Source: an uncultured Pseudoflavonifractor sp. (lineage in GTDB: Bacteria > Bacillota > Clostridia > Oscillospirales > Oscillospiraceae). Taken from it: a stretch of DNA of 14,559 nucleotides. Location: the NCBI GenBank assembly GCA_947383685.1, contig CANDEE010000043.1, positions 1 through 14,559 of the forward strand, read 5' to 3'. Shown piece after piece: positions 7,116 through 13,803 of the stretch. The first letter of the stretch is position 1. Every line of letters starts with the position of its first letter. Both the position numbers and the translations under genes were made by a program. The notes below the pieces were generated by a model that was not told the origin of the DNA, ran no database searches, and worked only from the letters and a program-made list of their open reading frames with translations.

Positions 7116-7976
7116 TCAGCGAAACCAGCGTCCTGTGGCGCCGCAGGGAAGGGCCAGCCCGGTGTGGGTCACAGGCAAGCCCAATTCCTGACTTTCTGTA
7201 TGCCCTCCGTATTTTTTGGTCACAAGGGTTTCCAGGATATAGGTCAGCACCGAGGGAGCAAGGCCCGTGGTATAGGAGTTGATGAGAAAAAATAGCGGCT
7301 CGTCCGACAAAAGCTGGGTCACCAGCTCCACAAAGGGCCACAGGTTTTCTTCCAGCTTCCACACCTCTCCGGAGGGCCCCCGCCCATAGGAGGGGGGGTC
7401 CATGATAATGCCGTCATACTTGTGTCCCCGGCGAATTTCCCGCTGGGCGAACTTGCCGCAGTCATCTACGATCCAGCGGATGGGCCTGTCCGCAACCCCG
7501 GAGGTCTGGGCGTTCTCCTTGGCCCAGGCTACCATGCCTTTGGCGGCGTCCACGTGGCACACGCTGGCCCCGGCGGCGGCGCAGGCTACCGTGGCCCCGC
7601 CGGTGTAGGCAAACAGGTTCAGTACAGACACAGGCCGGCCCGCTTTTCGAATCAGGTCTCCGCAGAAATCCCAGTTGGCGGCCTGCTCGGGAAAAAGCCC
7701 CGTATGCTTAAAGTTCATAGGCTTGACATGAAAGGTGAGGCCTTTATACCGGGCGGTCCAGCGCTCCGGCACGTCCCTCTTGGCCCACTGTCCGCCTCCG
7801 GTAGCCGAGCGGGCATACCGGGCGTTGGCCTTCTCCCAGCGGGGGTCGGAACGGGGCGTCTGCCAAATGGCCTGGGGATCGGGCCGAATCAGAATATACT
7901 TATCCCAGCGTTCCAGCTTTTCGCCTCCGCCGCAGTCAATCAGCTCATAGTCTTTCCAGCCGTCGGCAATCCACAT
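7116..7976 (-). CDS. Class I SAM-dependent rRNA methyltransferase (RlmI-like)
   Basis: A 286-aa methyltransferase of the family that includes RlmI, which makes 5-methylcytosine in 23S rRNA; the exact target here is not known. Visible features are the SAM-binding motif NLFAYTGGAT (120-129), an acidic residue ending the second strand (D143 in HVDAAKG), and the catalytic-loop motif DPPSYGRG (193-200), followed by GEVWKLEE, a block typical of this family. It lacks the N-terminal PUA domain and the full length (about 395 aa) of classical RlmI, so it belongs to a shorter branch. The ATG at 7974-7976 has a strong GGGGAGGTG site 8 nt upstream; longer in-frame starts would place the start inside the promoter. 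It is the first gene after the promoter at 8011-8039 and appears to head the ecf run. Confidence 0.85.
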   Translation of the reverse strand: MWIADGWKDYELIDCGGGEKLERWDKYILIRPDPQAIWQTPRSDPRWEKANARYARSATGGGQWAKRDVPERWTARYKGLTFHVKPMNFKHTGLFPEQAANWDFCGDLIRKAGRPVSVLNLFAYTGGATVACAAAGASVCHVDAAKGMVAWAKENAQTSGVADRPIRWIVDDCGKFAQREIRRGHKYDGIIMDPPSYGRGPSGEVWKLEENLWPFVELVTQLLSDEPLFFLINSYTTGLAPSVLTYILETLVTKKYGGHTESQELGLPVTHTGLALPCGATGRWFR

Positions 7977-8010
7977 TCGGCTACACCTCCCCAGCATAAA
8001 ATTGCATATT

Positions 8011-8039
8011 ATTATACCACTGGAAAAAAGCCCCGTCAA
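8011..8039 (-). promoter_or_regulatory. Sigma-A type promoter for the methyltransferase-ecf operon
   Basis: On the minus strand TTGACG (8034-8039) and TATAAT (8011-8016) are separated by exactly 17 nt: 5/6 and 6/6 matches to the vegetative consensus. The predicted transcript starts near 8004, about 28 nt before the methyltransferase ATG. It lies back to back with the MATE promoter. Confidence 0.85.
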
Positions 8040-8063
8040 TGAGAGAAACCGCCAAAGGCCCGG

Positions 8064-8092
8064 TTGTGCCGAGGAGAAAAAGATGGTATACT
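8064..8092 (+). promoter_or_regulatory. Probable sigma-A promoter for the MATE transporter
   Basis: TTGTGC (8064-8069) and TATACT (8087-8092) with a 17-nt spacer. The -10 is good (5/6) and the -35 is weak (3/6). The predicted start near 8099 leaves a leader of about 30 nt before the ATG at 8128. It is arranged divergently from the methyltransferase promoter. Confidence 0.65.
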
Positions 8093-8127
8093 AACAATAA
8101 AAAATAAATAAGAGAGAAGCGGTATCT

Positions 8128-9504
8128 ATGCCGAAAATCAACAACCCGGAGGAGAAGTTCCGGTGGCTCACCACCGCACCGCTGCCCGGACTTATTGGGC
8201 GGCTGGCGGTGCCTACCATCATTTCCATGCTCATTACCTCCATCTATAACATGGCTGACACCTACTTTGTGGGAAACCTGGGCAAGAGCGCGCAGGGAGC
8301 GGTGGGAGTGGTGTTCTCCCTCATGGCGATCATCCAGGCCATCGGCTTTACCTTTGGCAACGGGTCCGGCAACACGGTTTCCCGGCTCCTGGGCCAGCAG
8401 AACCAGGCCGAGGCCGAAACCATCGCTGCCACCGGTTTCTTTACCGGGGTCATGGCGGGAGGAGTGCTGGCGGTGCTGGGACTTTTGTTTCTGGACCCTC
8501 TGGTCAACGTTTTGGGGGCTACCGAAACCATTCTGCCCTATGCCCGGGACTACGCGCGGTACATTCTTATTGGCGCGCCCTGGATGGTAGGGTCTCTGGT
8601 CCTCAACAACCTGCTTCGCTTTGAGGGAAACTCTGCCCAGGCCATGCTTGGCATTACCACCGGCGGTATCCTGAATATGATCCTGGACCCCATCTTTATT
8701 TTTGGTCTGCGCCAGGGAGTGGGGGGAGCGGCCCAGGCTACCATCATCAGCCAGGGGGTCAGCTTTTGCATCCTCCTCTATAATTCGGGCCGAAAGGGGT
8801 CCCTGCCCATCCGGTGGAGTCGCTTTTCCCTGAAAGAAAAGCGGCTGCCTACCATTATCCGGGGCGGTATGCCGGCATTCTACCGCCAGGGCCTTGCCTC
8901 GGTGGCCTCCATTTTGCTAAACTGGGCGGCAAGGCCTTTCGGGGATGCGGCAATTGCCGCCATGGCGATTGTCAGCAAAGTCAATATGTTCTCCGGCTCC
9001 GCCCTCATCGGATTTGGCCAGGGCTTTCAGCCCGTCTGCGGTTTCAATTACGGGGCGGGGCTCTATGACCGGGTGCGGAAGGGATTCTGGTTCTGTGTGA
9101 AAATAGGCACGACGGTGCTGGCGCTTATTGCTGCGGCAATGATCCTTCTGGCTCCCCAGGTGGTCTATCTGTTCCAAAAGGCGGACCCTGAGGTGGTGGA
9201 GCTGGGGGTTGCAGCCCTTCGGTGTCAAATGCTGAGCCTGCCTTTTACGGCCTATGTCATCCTGAACAATATGATGCTTCAAACGGTGGGGGAGAATATG
9301 CGGGCCTCCATTCTGGCAATGGCCCGCCAGGGATTGTTCTTTGTGCCCCTGATCCTGATTTTGCCCCAGGTATTCAAGTTCTCCGGGGTTATGACGGCCC
9401 AGCCCCTGTCCGACTTTTGCGCCTTCCTGCTGGCCATTCCGCTCTCCACCGGTTTTCTGCGAAAAATGACCGTGTTGGAGCGGGAGAAAGGGCTTGAAAA
9501 ATAG
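8128..9504 (+). CDS. MATE family multidrug/cation efflux transporter
   Basis: A 458-aa inner-membrane antiporter of the MATE (DinF/MepA-like) family, exporting drugs or metabolites in exchange for Na+ or H+; the substrate cannot be told from sequence. The protein has about 12 hydrophobic segments in two halves. The N-terminal half opens with the family signature APLPGLIGRLAVPTIISMLI, followed by YNMADTYFVG. Other conserved stretches are GNGSGNTVSRLLG (start of the TM3 region), NNLLRFEGN and GFGQGFQPVCGFNYGAG in the second half. The length is normal for the family. The ATG at 8128 has only a weak purine-rich site (GAGAGAAG). The gene is transcribed alone from a divergent promoter; the mgtE promoter is embedded in its last codons. 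Confidence 0.95.
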   Translation: MPKINNPEEKFRWLTTAPLPGLIGRLAVPTIISMLITSIYNMADTYFVGNLGKSAQGAVGVVFSLMAIIQAIGFTFGNGSGNTVSRLLGQQNQAEAETIAATGFFTGVMAGGVLAVLGLLFLDPLVNVLGATETILPYARDYARYILIGAPWMVGSLVLNNLLRFEGNSAQAMLGITTGGILNMILDPIFIFGLRQGVGGAAQATIISQGVSFCILLYNSGRKGSLPIRWSRFSLKEKRLPTIIRGGMPAFYRQGLASVASILLNWAARPFGDAAIAAMAIVSKVNMFSGSALIGFGQGFQPVCGFNYGAGLYDRVRKGFWFCVKIGTTVLALIAAAMILLAPQVVYLFQKADPEVVELGVAALRCQMLSLPFTAYVILNNMMLQTVGENMRASILAMARQGLFFVPLILILPQVFKFSGVMTAQPLSDFCAFLLAIPLSTGFLRKMTVLEREKGLEK

Positions 9505-9522
9505 GCTCCGGCGTGGTATTCT
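9494..9522 (+). promoter_or_regulatory. Promoter of the mgtE leader, overlapping the MATE stop codon
   Basis: TTGAAA (9494-9499) and TATTCT (9517-9522) with a 17-nt spacer: 5/6 and 4/6 matches. Transcription would start near 9529, giving a leader of about 260 nt before the mgtE ATG at 9788. The -35 lies inside the last MATE codons. Confidence 0.6.
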
Positions 9523-9574
9523 AAAAATAGGGGAGAATCTTCTCCAATATGAAATAAAAAAGGAGGAACAGTCT

Positions 9575-9670
9575 GTGGACATTTGCGGCCGAAGTACGGA
9601 TCGGGACAGCGATGTTCCCTTGCGGGCCAAGACATTCCCGCCGTTCCTCCTCAGTGGAGCGCGGCGGTAA
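9575..9670 (+). CDS. Putative leader peptide upstream of mgtE (31 aa)
   Basis: Short open frame starting at GTG 9575-9577 and ending TAA 9668-9670. The start has AGGAGG 8 nt upstream, as strong as any gene in the window. The peptide begins MDICGRST, continues with the acidic/proline stretch DRDSDVPLR and then FPPFLL, and ends in RR. It resembles in style the Pro/acidic leader peptide MgtL of Enterobacteria, whose poor translation in low Mg2+ releases mgtA expression; no sequence homology is claimed. Its stop codon lies in the loop of a stable hairpin, and the mgtE terminator begins 28 nt downstream, so ribosome position on this ORF would decide which helices form. It could be a chance frame in a structured RNA, but the site placement argues for translation. 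Confidence 0.55.
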   Translation: MDICGRSTDRDSDVPLRAKTFPPFLLSGARR

Positions 9671-9697
9671 CGCCGTTTGCCTGTAAGAGAAGCATCG

Positions 9698-9733
9698 CCG
9701 TGCCGGGAAAGGAGCTTTCCCGGCACGGTTTTT
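9698..9733 (+). terminator. Intrinsic terminator in the mgtE leader
   Basis: CCGTGCCGGGAAA (9698-9710) and TTTCCCGGCACGG (9716-9728) form a perfect 13-bp stem with a 5-nt loop, followed by TTTTT (9729-9733). It ends 54 nt before the mgtE ATG and well downstream of the predicted promoter, so it is placed as an attenuator rather than the end of the MATE gene, although it would also stop read-through from MATE. Confidence 0.9.
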
Positions 9734-9787
9734 GTCCCCATTGTGCTTCCTCGCTGTACTTATTTTGAAAGACAGGAGGAAAGGATC

Positions 9788-11152
9788 ATGGAAGATATGG
9801 ACCTGGAAAGGGAAAACCTGCTGGAAGAATGGCAGGGCCTGTTGGCAGACAAAAACCTCCGGGCGCTGAAGGCCGTCCTCACCGAGGCCAACGAGGTGGA
9901 CGTGGCCGAGTTTGTTCAGGGGCTGGACCCGGAGCGGACAGTGCTGGTATTCCGAATGCTGCCCAAGGAGGTAGCCTCGGAGGTGTTTGCCAATCTGGAG
10001 CCTGACGACCAGCAGACCATCATTTCCGCGATCACCGACCGGGAGATCACGGAGCTGGTGGAGGAGCTGTACGTGGACGACGCGGTGGATATGCTGGAGG
10101 AGCTGCCTGCCAGTGTAGTGACGCGGGTACTGAAAAACACTACCCCCAACACCCGGAAGGTCATCAACCAGTTTTTGAACTATCCCGACAATTCCGTGGG
10201 CAGCATTATGACCGCGGAGGTTGCCGACCTGAAAAAATCCATGACGGTGGCCCAGGCCATCGCCCGTGTCCGGGCGGCCAGCGAGGACAGTGAATCCATC
10301 TATGTCTGCTATGTCACCGATAACCGCCGGATGCTGGAGGGAGTCATTACCCTTCGGGAGCTGCTGGTGGCCAAGGATGACCAACTGGTAGAGGAGATCA
10401 TGTCCGACGACGTGATCGTGGCCTACACTACTGAAGACCAGGAAGAAGCGGTCCAGCGGATCATGAAGTACGACTTTATCGCCCTTCCCGTGGTAGACCA
10501 GGAGGGCCGCCTGGTGGGCATTGTCACCGTTGACGACGTGATGGACGTCATGGAGGAGGAGGCCACCGAGGACATTGAGAAGATGGCGGCCATCCTTCCT
10601 TCGGACAAGCCCTATTTCCAGACAGGGGTATTTGACACCTGGAAGCACCGCATCCCCTGGCTGCTGCTGCTCATGGTGTCCGCAACGTTTACCGGCACGA
10701 TTTTGGGCATATTTGAGGAAGCCCTTGCCGCCAACGCCGCACTGACCCTCTTTATTCCCATGCTTATGGATACTGCGGGCAATTCGGGCAGCCAGTCCTC
10801 CGTTACTGTGATCCGAGCTATGTCCATTGGCGATGTGGAGTTTCGGGATTTGCTCCGGGTGGTCTGGAAGGAGCTGCGGGTAGCCATTCTCTGTGCCGCA
10901 ACGTTGGGTGCGGCGGTCTATGCCAAGGTGCTCTTTTTGGACAGGAAGGGAGCGGCGGTGGCACTGGTGGTGGCTTTGTCCATTTTTGTGACCATTGTCC
11001 TTGCCAAGCTGGTGGGCTGCACGCTGCCCATGCTGGCGAAAAAGCTGGGCTTTGATCCGGCGGTGATGGCTTCTCCCTTTATCACCACAGTGGTGGATGC
11101 CCTGTCTTTACTGGTATATTTTCAGGTTGCCACCCATCTGTTGCATTTATAA
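9788..11152 (+). CDS. mgtE: Magnesium transporter MgtE
   Basis: Dimeric Mg2+ channel/transporter of the cytoplasmic membrane, gated by intracellular Mg2+. The 454-aa protein has the full domain order: N domain (about 1-130, helical superhelix with repeats such as FRMLPKEVASEVF), two CBS domains (about 137-200, opening GSIMTAEVADL, and about 203-260, opening IMSDDVI), a connecting plug helix (about 261-285), and a five-helix membrane domain. The pore motif PMLMDTAGNSGSQ is at 324-336 and the conserved TM5 aspartate (D437 in TTVVDALS) is present. The ATG at 9788-9790 has AGGAGG and AAAGG just upstream; the longer frame reaches into the terminator hairpin and is not used. Expression is probably controlled by the leader attenuator in addition to allosteric gating. 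Confidence 0.96.
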   Translation: MEDMDLERENLLEEWQGLLADKNLRALKAVLTEANEVDVAEFVQGLDPERTVLVFRMLPKEVASEVFANLEPDDQQTIISAITDREITELVEELYVDDAVDMLEELPASVVTRVLKNTTPNTRKVINQFLNYPDNSVGSIMTAEVADLKKSMTVAQAIARVRAASEDSESIYVCYVTDNRRMLEGVITLRELLVAKDDQLVEEIMSDDVIVAYTTEDQEEAVQRIMKYDFIALPVVDQEGRLVGIVTVDDVMDVMEEEATEDIEKMAAILPSDKPYFQTGVFDTWKHRIPWLLLLMVSATFTGTILGIFEEALAANAALTLFIPMLMDTAGNSGSQSSVTVIRAMSIGDVEFRDLLRVVWKELRVAILCAATLGAAVYAKVLFLDRKGAAVALVVALSIFVTIVLAKLVGCTLPMLAKKLGFDPAVMASPFITTVVDALSLLVYFQVATHLLHL

Positions 11153-11156
11153 AAAT

Positions 11157-11192
11157 AAAAAGCGGCTGGTGAGCAATCACCAGCCGCTTTTT
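11157..11192. terminator. Bidirectional terminator between mgtE and the ornithine cyclodeaminase gene
   Basis: AAAAAGCGGCTGGTGA (11157-11172) and TCACCAGCCGCTTTTT (11177-11192) form a 16-bp perfect stem with a GCAA loop, with A-runs and T-runs serving both strands. It starts 5 nt after the mgtE stop and runs into the stop codon of the convergent gene. Confidence 0.93.
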
Positions 11193-12288
11193 ATTTGGAG
11201 CTTTCCTGTACGCCCCGGCTTACATTCACGATGAAATCCTGCACATTTGTTACCAAAGTCCGTACCGCCAGACTGCCCCGGTCTCGGAGCTTATTGACAG
11301 CAAACTCGGACACGTCTATGGAATAGAAATACACAGGCCGGACGATGCCATTTACCACCCGGTAGGAGGGAGTCATGTTCCCTGTGGCAATGGTATGGAG
11401 GGCGGAAGCCATGCAGATGACGGTGGTGGCTTTCCGTACTTCCGCACGCATGGCGTTCTGGCCTGCATATACGTCACAGTAGACTTCCGGTAAGGGCCCA
11501 TCGTCACGGATGGACCCCACCAGCACATAGGGAACATGATTCTTTACGCACTCGTAAATGATGCCGTCCTTTACCGCCCCACTCTCAATAAAGGCTGCGG
11601 TAGACCCGGCGGCCCGGACGGCGTTGATGGTGTCGATATGGTGGTAATGCCCGTTGTGACGGCTTTCCTGAGTGTAGATGTCCTGTCCCAAAGCGGTGTG
11701 GAGATACCCGGCTTCCAGGTCGTGGGTTGCCAGGGCATTGCCTGCCAGCAGGCCGTGGACATACCCTTTCCGCACCAGAGAAGCAAAGGCGGCCCGGGAA
11801 TCCGCGTCAAAGGCACAGGCGGGGCCCATGACCCAGAGGATGTGTCCGTGTTCCTTTTCGTGCTTCAGCAGCTCATAGATGAAGTCGTAATCCTTGGAAT
11901 AGGCTGTTTCCCGGCTCCGCCCCTGACGGAAGGCAAAGGTCTCCCTGCTTTCCTCTCCGGCAGGGGAAAACCCACCGGGGTGAACGTAAATGCCCTCCGA
12001 GCCATCTTCGGTGCGGCCTACCGCCACCAAGTCTCCGGCGTTCAGATTACGGAACTCAACTACATCAATCTGGCCCTTCTTCAAAACCGCCACGCAGTCC
12101 ATGCGGCTCTCCTCCGCCAGCAGCCATGTTCCGTTTACATGGAAATACTCGGGGAAAATGGAGGTGGCGTGGTAGTTCTCCGGGGCCACTCCATCCTTGG
12201 GAGCGGGAAGAAAGACGGCCTCCGGGGCAGTCTGGAACTGGGGTAAGGAAAAGTCGGGAGCGTGATATTCGAGAAGCTGAAAGGCCAT
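11191..12288 (-). CDS. AgrE/ArgZ-type ornithine cyclodeaminase (LOR/SDH-domain family, TIGR00300-like)
   Basis: A 365-aa stand-alone protein matching, by memory of conserved blocks, the family of the C-terminal domain of cyanobacterial AgrE/ArgZ and archaeal ornithine cyclodeaminases, which convert ornithine to proline and ammonia with bound NAD+. Recognised blocks are LLAGNALATHD (180-190), GHYHHIDTINAVRAAGS (213-229), GSIRDDGPLP (258-267), SALHTIATGNM (295-305) and IDVSEFAVNKLRDRGS (324-339). The first ~110 residues look like the LOR/SDH N-terminal domain (VEFRNLNAGDLVAVGR). The guanidino-hydrolase domain of AgrE is missing. The ATG at 12286-12288 has GGAGGT 6 nt upstream. It is monocistronic, flanked by terminators at both ends. 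The family is well supported; the actual substrate is inferred from the few characterised members. Confidence 0.8.
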   Translation of the reverse strand: MAFQLLEYHAPDFSLPQFQTAPEAVFLPAPKDGVAPENYHATSIFPEYFHVNGTWLLAEESRMDCVAVLKKGQIDVVEFRNLNAGDLVAVGRTEDGSEGIYVHPGGFSPAGEESRETFAFRQGRSRETAYSKDYDFIYELLKHEKEHGHILWVMGPACAFDADSRAAFASLVRKGYVHGLLAGNALATHDLEAGYLHTALGQDIYTQESRHNGHYHHIDTINAVRAAGSTAAFIESGAVKDGIIYECVKNHVPYVLVGSIRDDGPLPEVYCDVYAGQNAMRAEVRKATTVICMASALHTIATGNMTPSYRVVNGIVRPVYFYSIDVSEFAVNKLRDRGSLAVRTLVTNVQDFIVNVSRGVQESSK

Positions 12289-12316
12289 GGGGAGACCTCC
12301 TTCAAGGGTTTTTCCC

Positions 12317-12345
12317 AGTATATCACGCTGGGGCCGGAAAAGCAA
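12317..12345 (-). promoter_or_regulatory. Probable promoter of the ornithine cyclodeaminase gene
   Basis: On the minus strand TTGCTT (12340-12345) and TATACT (12317-12322) with a 17-nt spacer; good -10, weak -35. The predicted start near 12310 is about 22 nt before the ATG. It sits just after the upstream terminator. Confidence 0.6.
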
Positions 12346-12353
12346 ACCGGAAA

Positions 12354-12388
12354 AACGGGCCGGAGAAAAGCTCTCCGGCCCGTTTTTT
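12354..12388. terminator. Terminator after the anti-sigma-like gene
   Basis: AACGGGCCGGAGA (12354-12366) and TCTCCGGCCCGTT (12372-12384) form a perfect 13-bp stem with a 5-nt loop. On the minus strand the stem is followed by TTT, and on the plus strand by TTTT. It abuts the stop codon of the anti-sigma-like gene and separates it from the cyclodeaminase gene. Confidence 0.88.
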
Positions 12389-13803
12389 CAGGGGATGATA
12401 TACCAATCGAGGTAGAAGGTCTCAATGGTGGAAACACCGGGTTTGTCGGGATCAGGGACATCCTCGCCCCGGGTGGAGGTGATAAAGCCGTCTATGCCCC
12501 AGGCGTCAAAGAAGGGCTTGCCGCCAGCGCAGAGGGAGTCGCTTTGCAGCTCCGGGATCCAGCCCATTTTCACCGGTTCTCCATCCACCAGGGCAGTATC
12601 AGAGCCGGGATGGAGAACTACGGAAATGCCCCGGTAGGTACAGGTCACATCCCCGTTTTCCGGGTCCCAATCACAGGTTCCGCCCAGGGTCTCGGTGAGG
12701 GCCCGAACCGGCAGAAGATAGTTTTCCATTTGGGGGAGGGAGAAGGGGTCAAGGGAGGGGTCATGCTCCGCGGGGAAGGGCCTGGAACCGTCCAGAGGGT
12801 ATTCCATATCAAAGAGGATGAGGGAGGAGATGTTGTCCAGCTCCTGGATCTCCTTGAAACGGTATCTCTGGACATAGTCGGCGGTGTAGGTGCCGGTGAC
12901 CATTTTGGTGGCCCAGCCATCCGTAAACACCATCATCTGGGCCTGGGTGCGGATGGTGCCGTCGGCCATGCGGAAGAGGAACCGGGGCTTGGTCTCCAGG
13001 GTGGAATTCTCGGTGGTCTCCAGCTGGAAATTGAAAGGGGACAGGTGTACCCGCTGGACAGTCAGCTCCACCGGCTGGGCGGTTTCGCCGTGATACCCTA
13101 TACCGGTGGCGTTCAGCTCCAGGGTGAGGGTGGGGGCGGGGGTGACGGGGATATCCAGAACAGCGTCCTCCTCCATGGTCCGCAGCCGGAACAGCAGGGC
13201 GGAGGGGGTGGCGTGGGAGAAGCTGGCGTTCAGGGAGAAACGCCGGGTGTTCTCCTGGGCGCAGGGGAGCTCCCCGCCGCCGAAGCCGCTCATGTGGGGG
13301 ACATCGTCGGGAACACGGGTGGCCTCCGGGTTGGCCTGGAGATAGGCCTCAGCCTCCACAGTCCTGACCCACCAGGTGTCGATATTCCAGAAGAAGCGGT
13401 CGACCAGGGCGGTCTTGGCCTCCTCACTCAGGGCGGTGACGCTGACCACCATATAGAGGTTGTCCTCATCTGCCACCGCCCCCTCTACGGTGAGGCTATA
13501 GTTCTCATCGCTGACAGAGTAAACGGTATTGTTCACATACTCCTGAGCCGGGGAGGTGTCCCCCTGGAAAAAGGCGGAGAGCATATCCCAGTTTTCGTTG
13601 ACTGCCAAAGCGCTGCCGGTAACGGCGGCCGCCAGAGCGGCGGCCATCAGGGCGAAACGTATTTTCTGCTTCATATAAATCTTCCTTTCTCCCAGGTCGG
13701 CGTCCAGAGCGGCATTGACCCGTCTTTTTACGGCTTGGGCGTCAAGGTTCGGAACCTTTCCCGGCCCATCCACGGCCCGCCAGAGCTTATCCATCCGTCC
13801 CAT
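12388..13803 (-). CDS. Membrane anti-sigma-like protein with C-terminal copper amine oxidase N-like domain
   Basis: A 471-aa protein encoded directly after, and overlapping by 17 nt, an ECF sigma factor, so probably its anti-sigma regulator. The cytoplasmic N terminus (about 1-47) is charged and helical, ending GERKIYMKQK; a single membrane helix spans about 48-68 (ALMAAALAAAVTGSALAV). The long extracytoplasmic part resembles DUF4179-type anti-sigma proteins. Residues about 360-436 (NYLLPVRALTETLG, then ADGEP-like VDGEPVKM) match the copper amine oxidase N-terminal-like domain common in Clostridial surface proteins; it is not itself an oxidase. No zinc-binding HxxxCxxC motif is seen in the N terminus. 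The ATG at 13801-13803 has GGAGGG 8 nt upstream; another ATG lies 3 codons in. The anti-sigma role is inferred from context and topology. Confidence 0.8.
   Translation of the reverse strand: MGRMDKLWRAVDGPGKVPNLDAQAVKRRVNAALDADLGERKIYMKQKIRFALMAAALAAAVTGSALAVNENWDMLSAFFQGDTSPAQEYVNNTVYSVSDENYSLTVEGAVADEDNLYMVVSVTALSEEAKTALVDRFFWNIDTWWVRTVEAEAYLQANPEATRVPDDVPHMSGFGGGELPCAQENTRRFSLNASFSHATPSALLFRLRTMEEDAVLDIPVTPAPTLTLELNATGIGYHGETAQPVELTVQRVHLSPFNFQLETTENSTLETKPRFLFRMADGTIRTQAQMMVFTDGWATKMVTGTYTADYVQRYRFKEIQELDNISSLILFDMEYPLDGSRPFPAEHDPSLDPFSLPQMENYLLPVRALTETLGGTCDWDPENGDVTCTYRGISVVLHPGSDTALVDGEPVKMGWIPELQSDSLCAGGKPFFDAWGIDGFITSTRGEDVPDPDKPGVSTIETFYLDWYIIP

Larger units (their letters stand above)
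9529..9787 (+). promoter_or_regulatory. mgtE mRNA leader: structured attenuator candidate
   Basis: Long 5' leader ahead of a Mg2+ transporter gene. Elements in order are a 5' hairpin (GGAGAA 9532-9537 / TTCTCC 9540-9545), a ribosome binding site AGGAGG inside AGGAGGAAC (9561-9569), a 31-codon leader ORF (9575-9670), and an intrinsic terminator (9698-9733). Competing pairings are visible. AGGAGGAAC can pair perfectly with GTTCCTCCT (9643-9651), closing a domain that holds GGGACA-GCGA-TGTTCCC (9603-9619). CCGCCG (9638-9643) can pair with CGGCGG (9662-9667). CGGCG-GTAA-CGCCG forms at 9662-9675. TTCCCG (9635-9640) can pair with CGGGAA (9704-9709) of the terminator's left arm. The M-box core (GTTAGGTGAGGCTCC type) is absent. 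Structures were read by eye, not folded. Confidence 0.65.

Noticed and set aside
8040..8110. Further promoter-like AT-rich motifs or a regulator site between the divergent genes
   Set aside because: Beyond the two promoters listed, no inverted repeat of convincing length is seen.
9532..9545. Hairpin GGAGAA/TTCTCC as a terminator of the MATE gene
   Set aside because: Stem is only 5-6 bp with a tiny loop and no T-run follows on the plus strand; better read as the 5' hairpin of the mgtE leader.
9529..9787. M-box (ykoK) Mg2+ riboswitch upstream of mgtE
   Set aside because: The expected choice for a Firmicute mgtE leader, but the conserved GTTAGGTGAGGCTCC-type core and the downstream conserved loops are not present on reading the leader. 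A covariance-model search would settle this.
9521..10648. 375-codon open frame on the minus strand opposite mgtE
   Set aside because: Antisense shadow of a clear MgtE; composition is rich in His/Leu/Val repeats and no family is recognisable.
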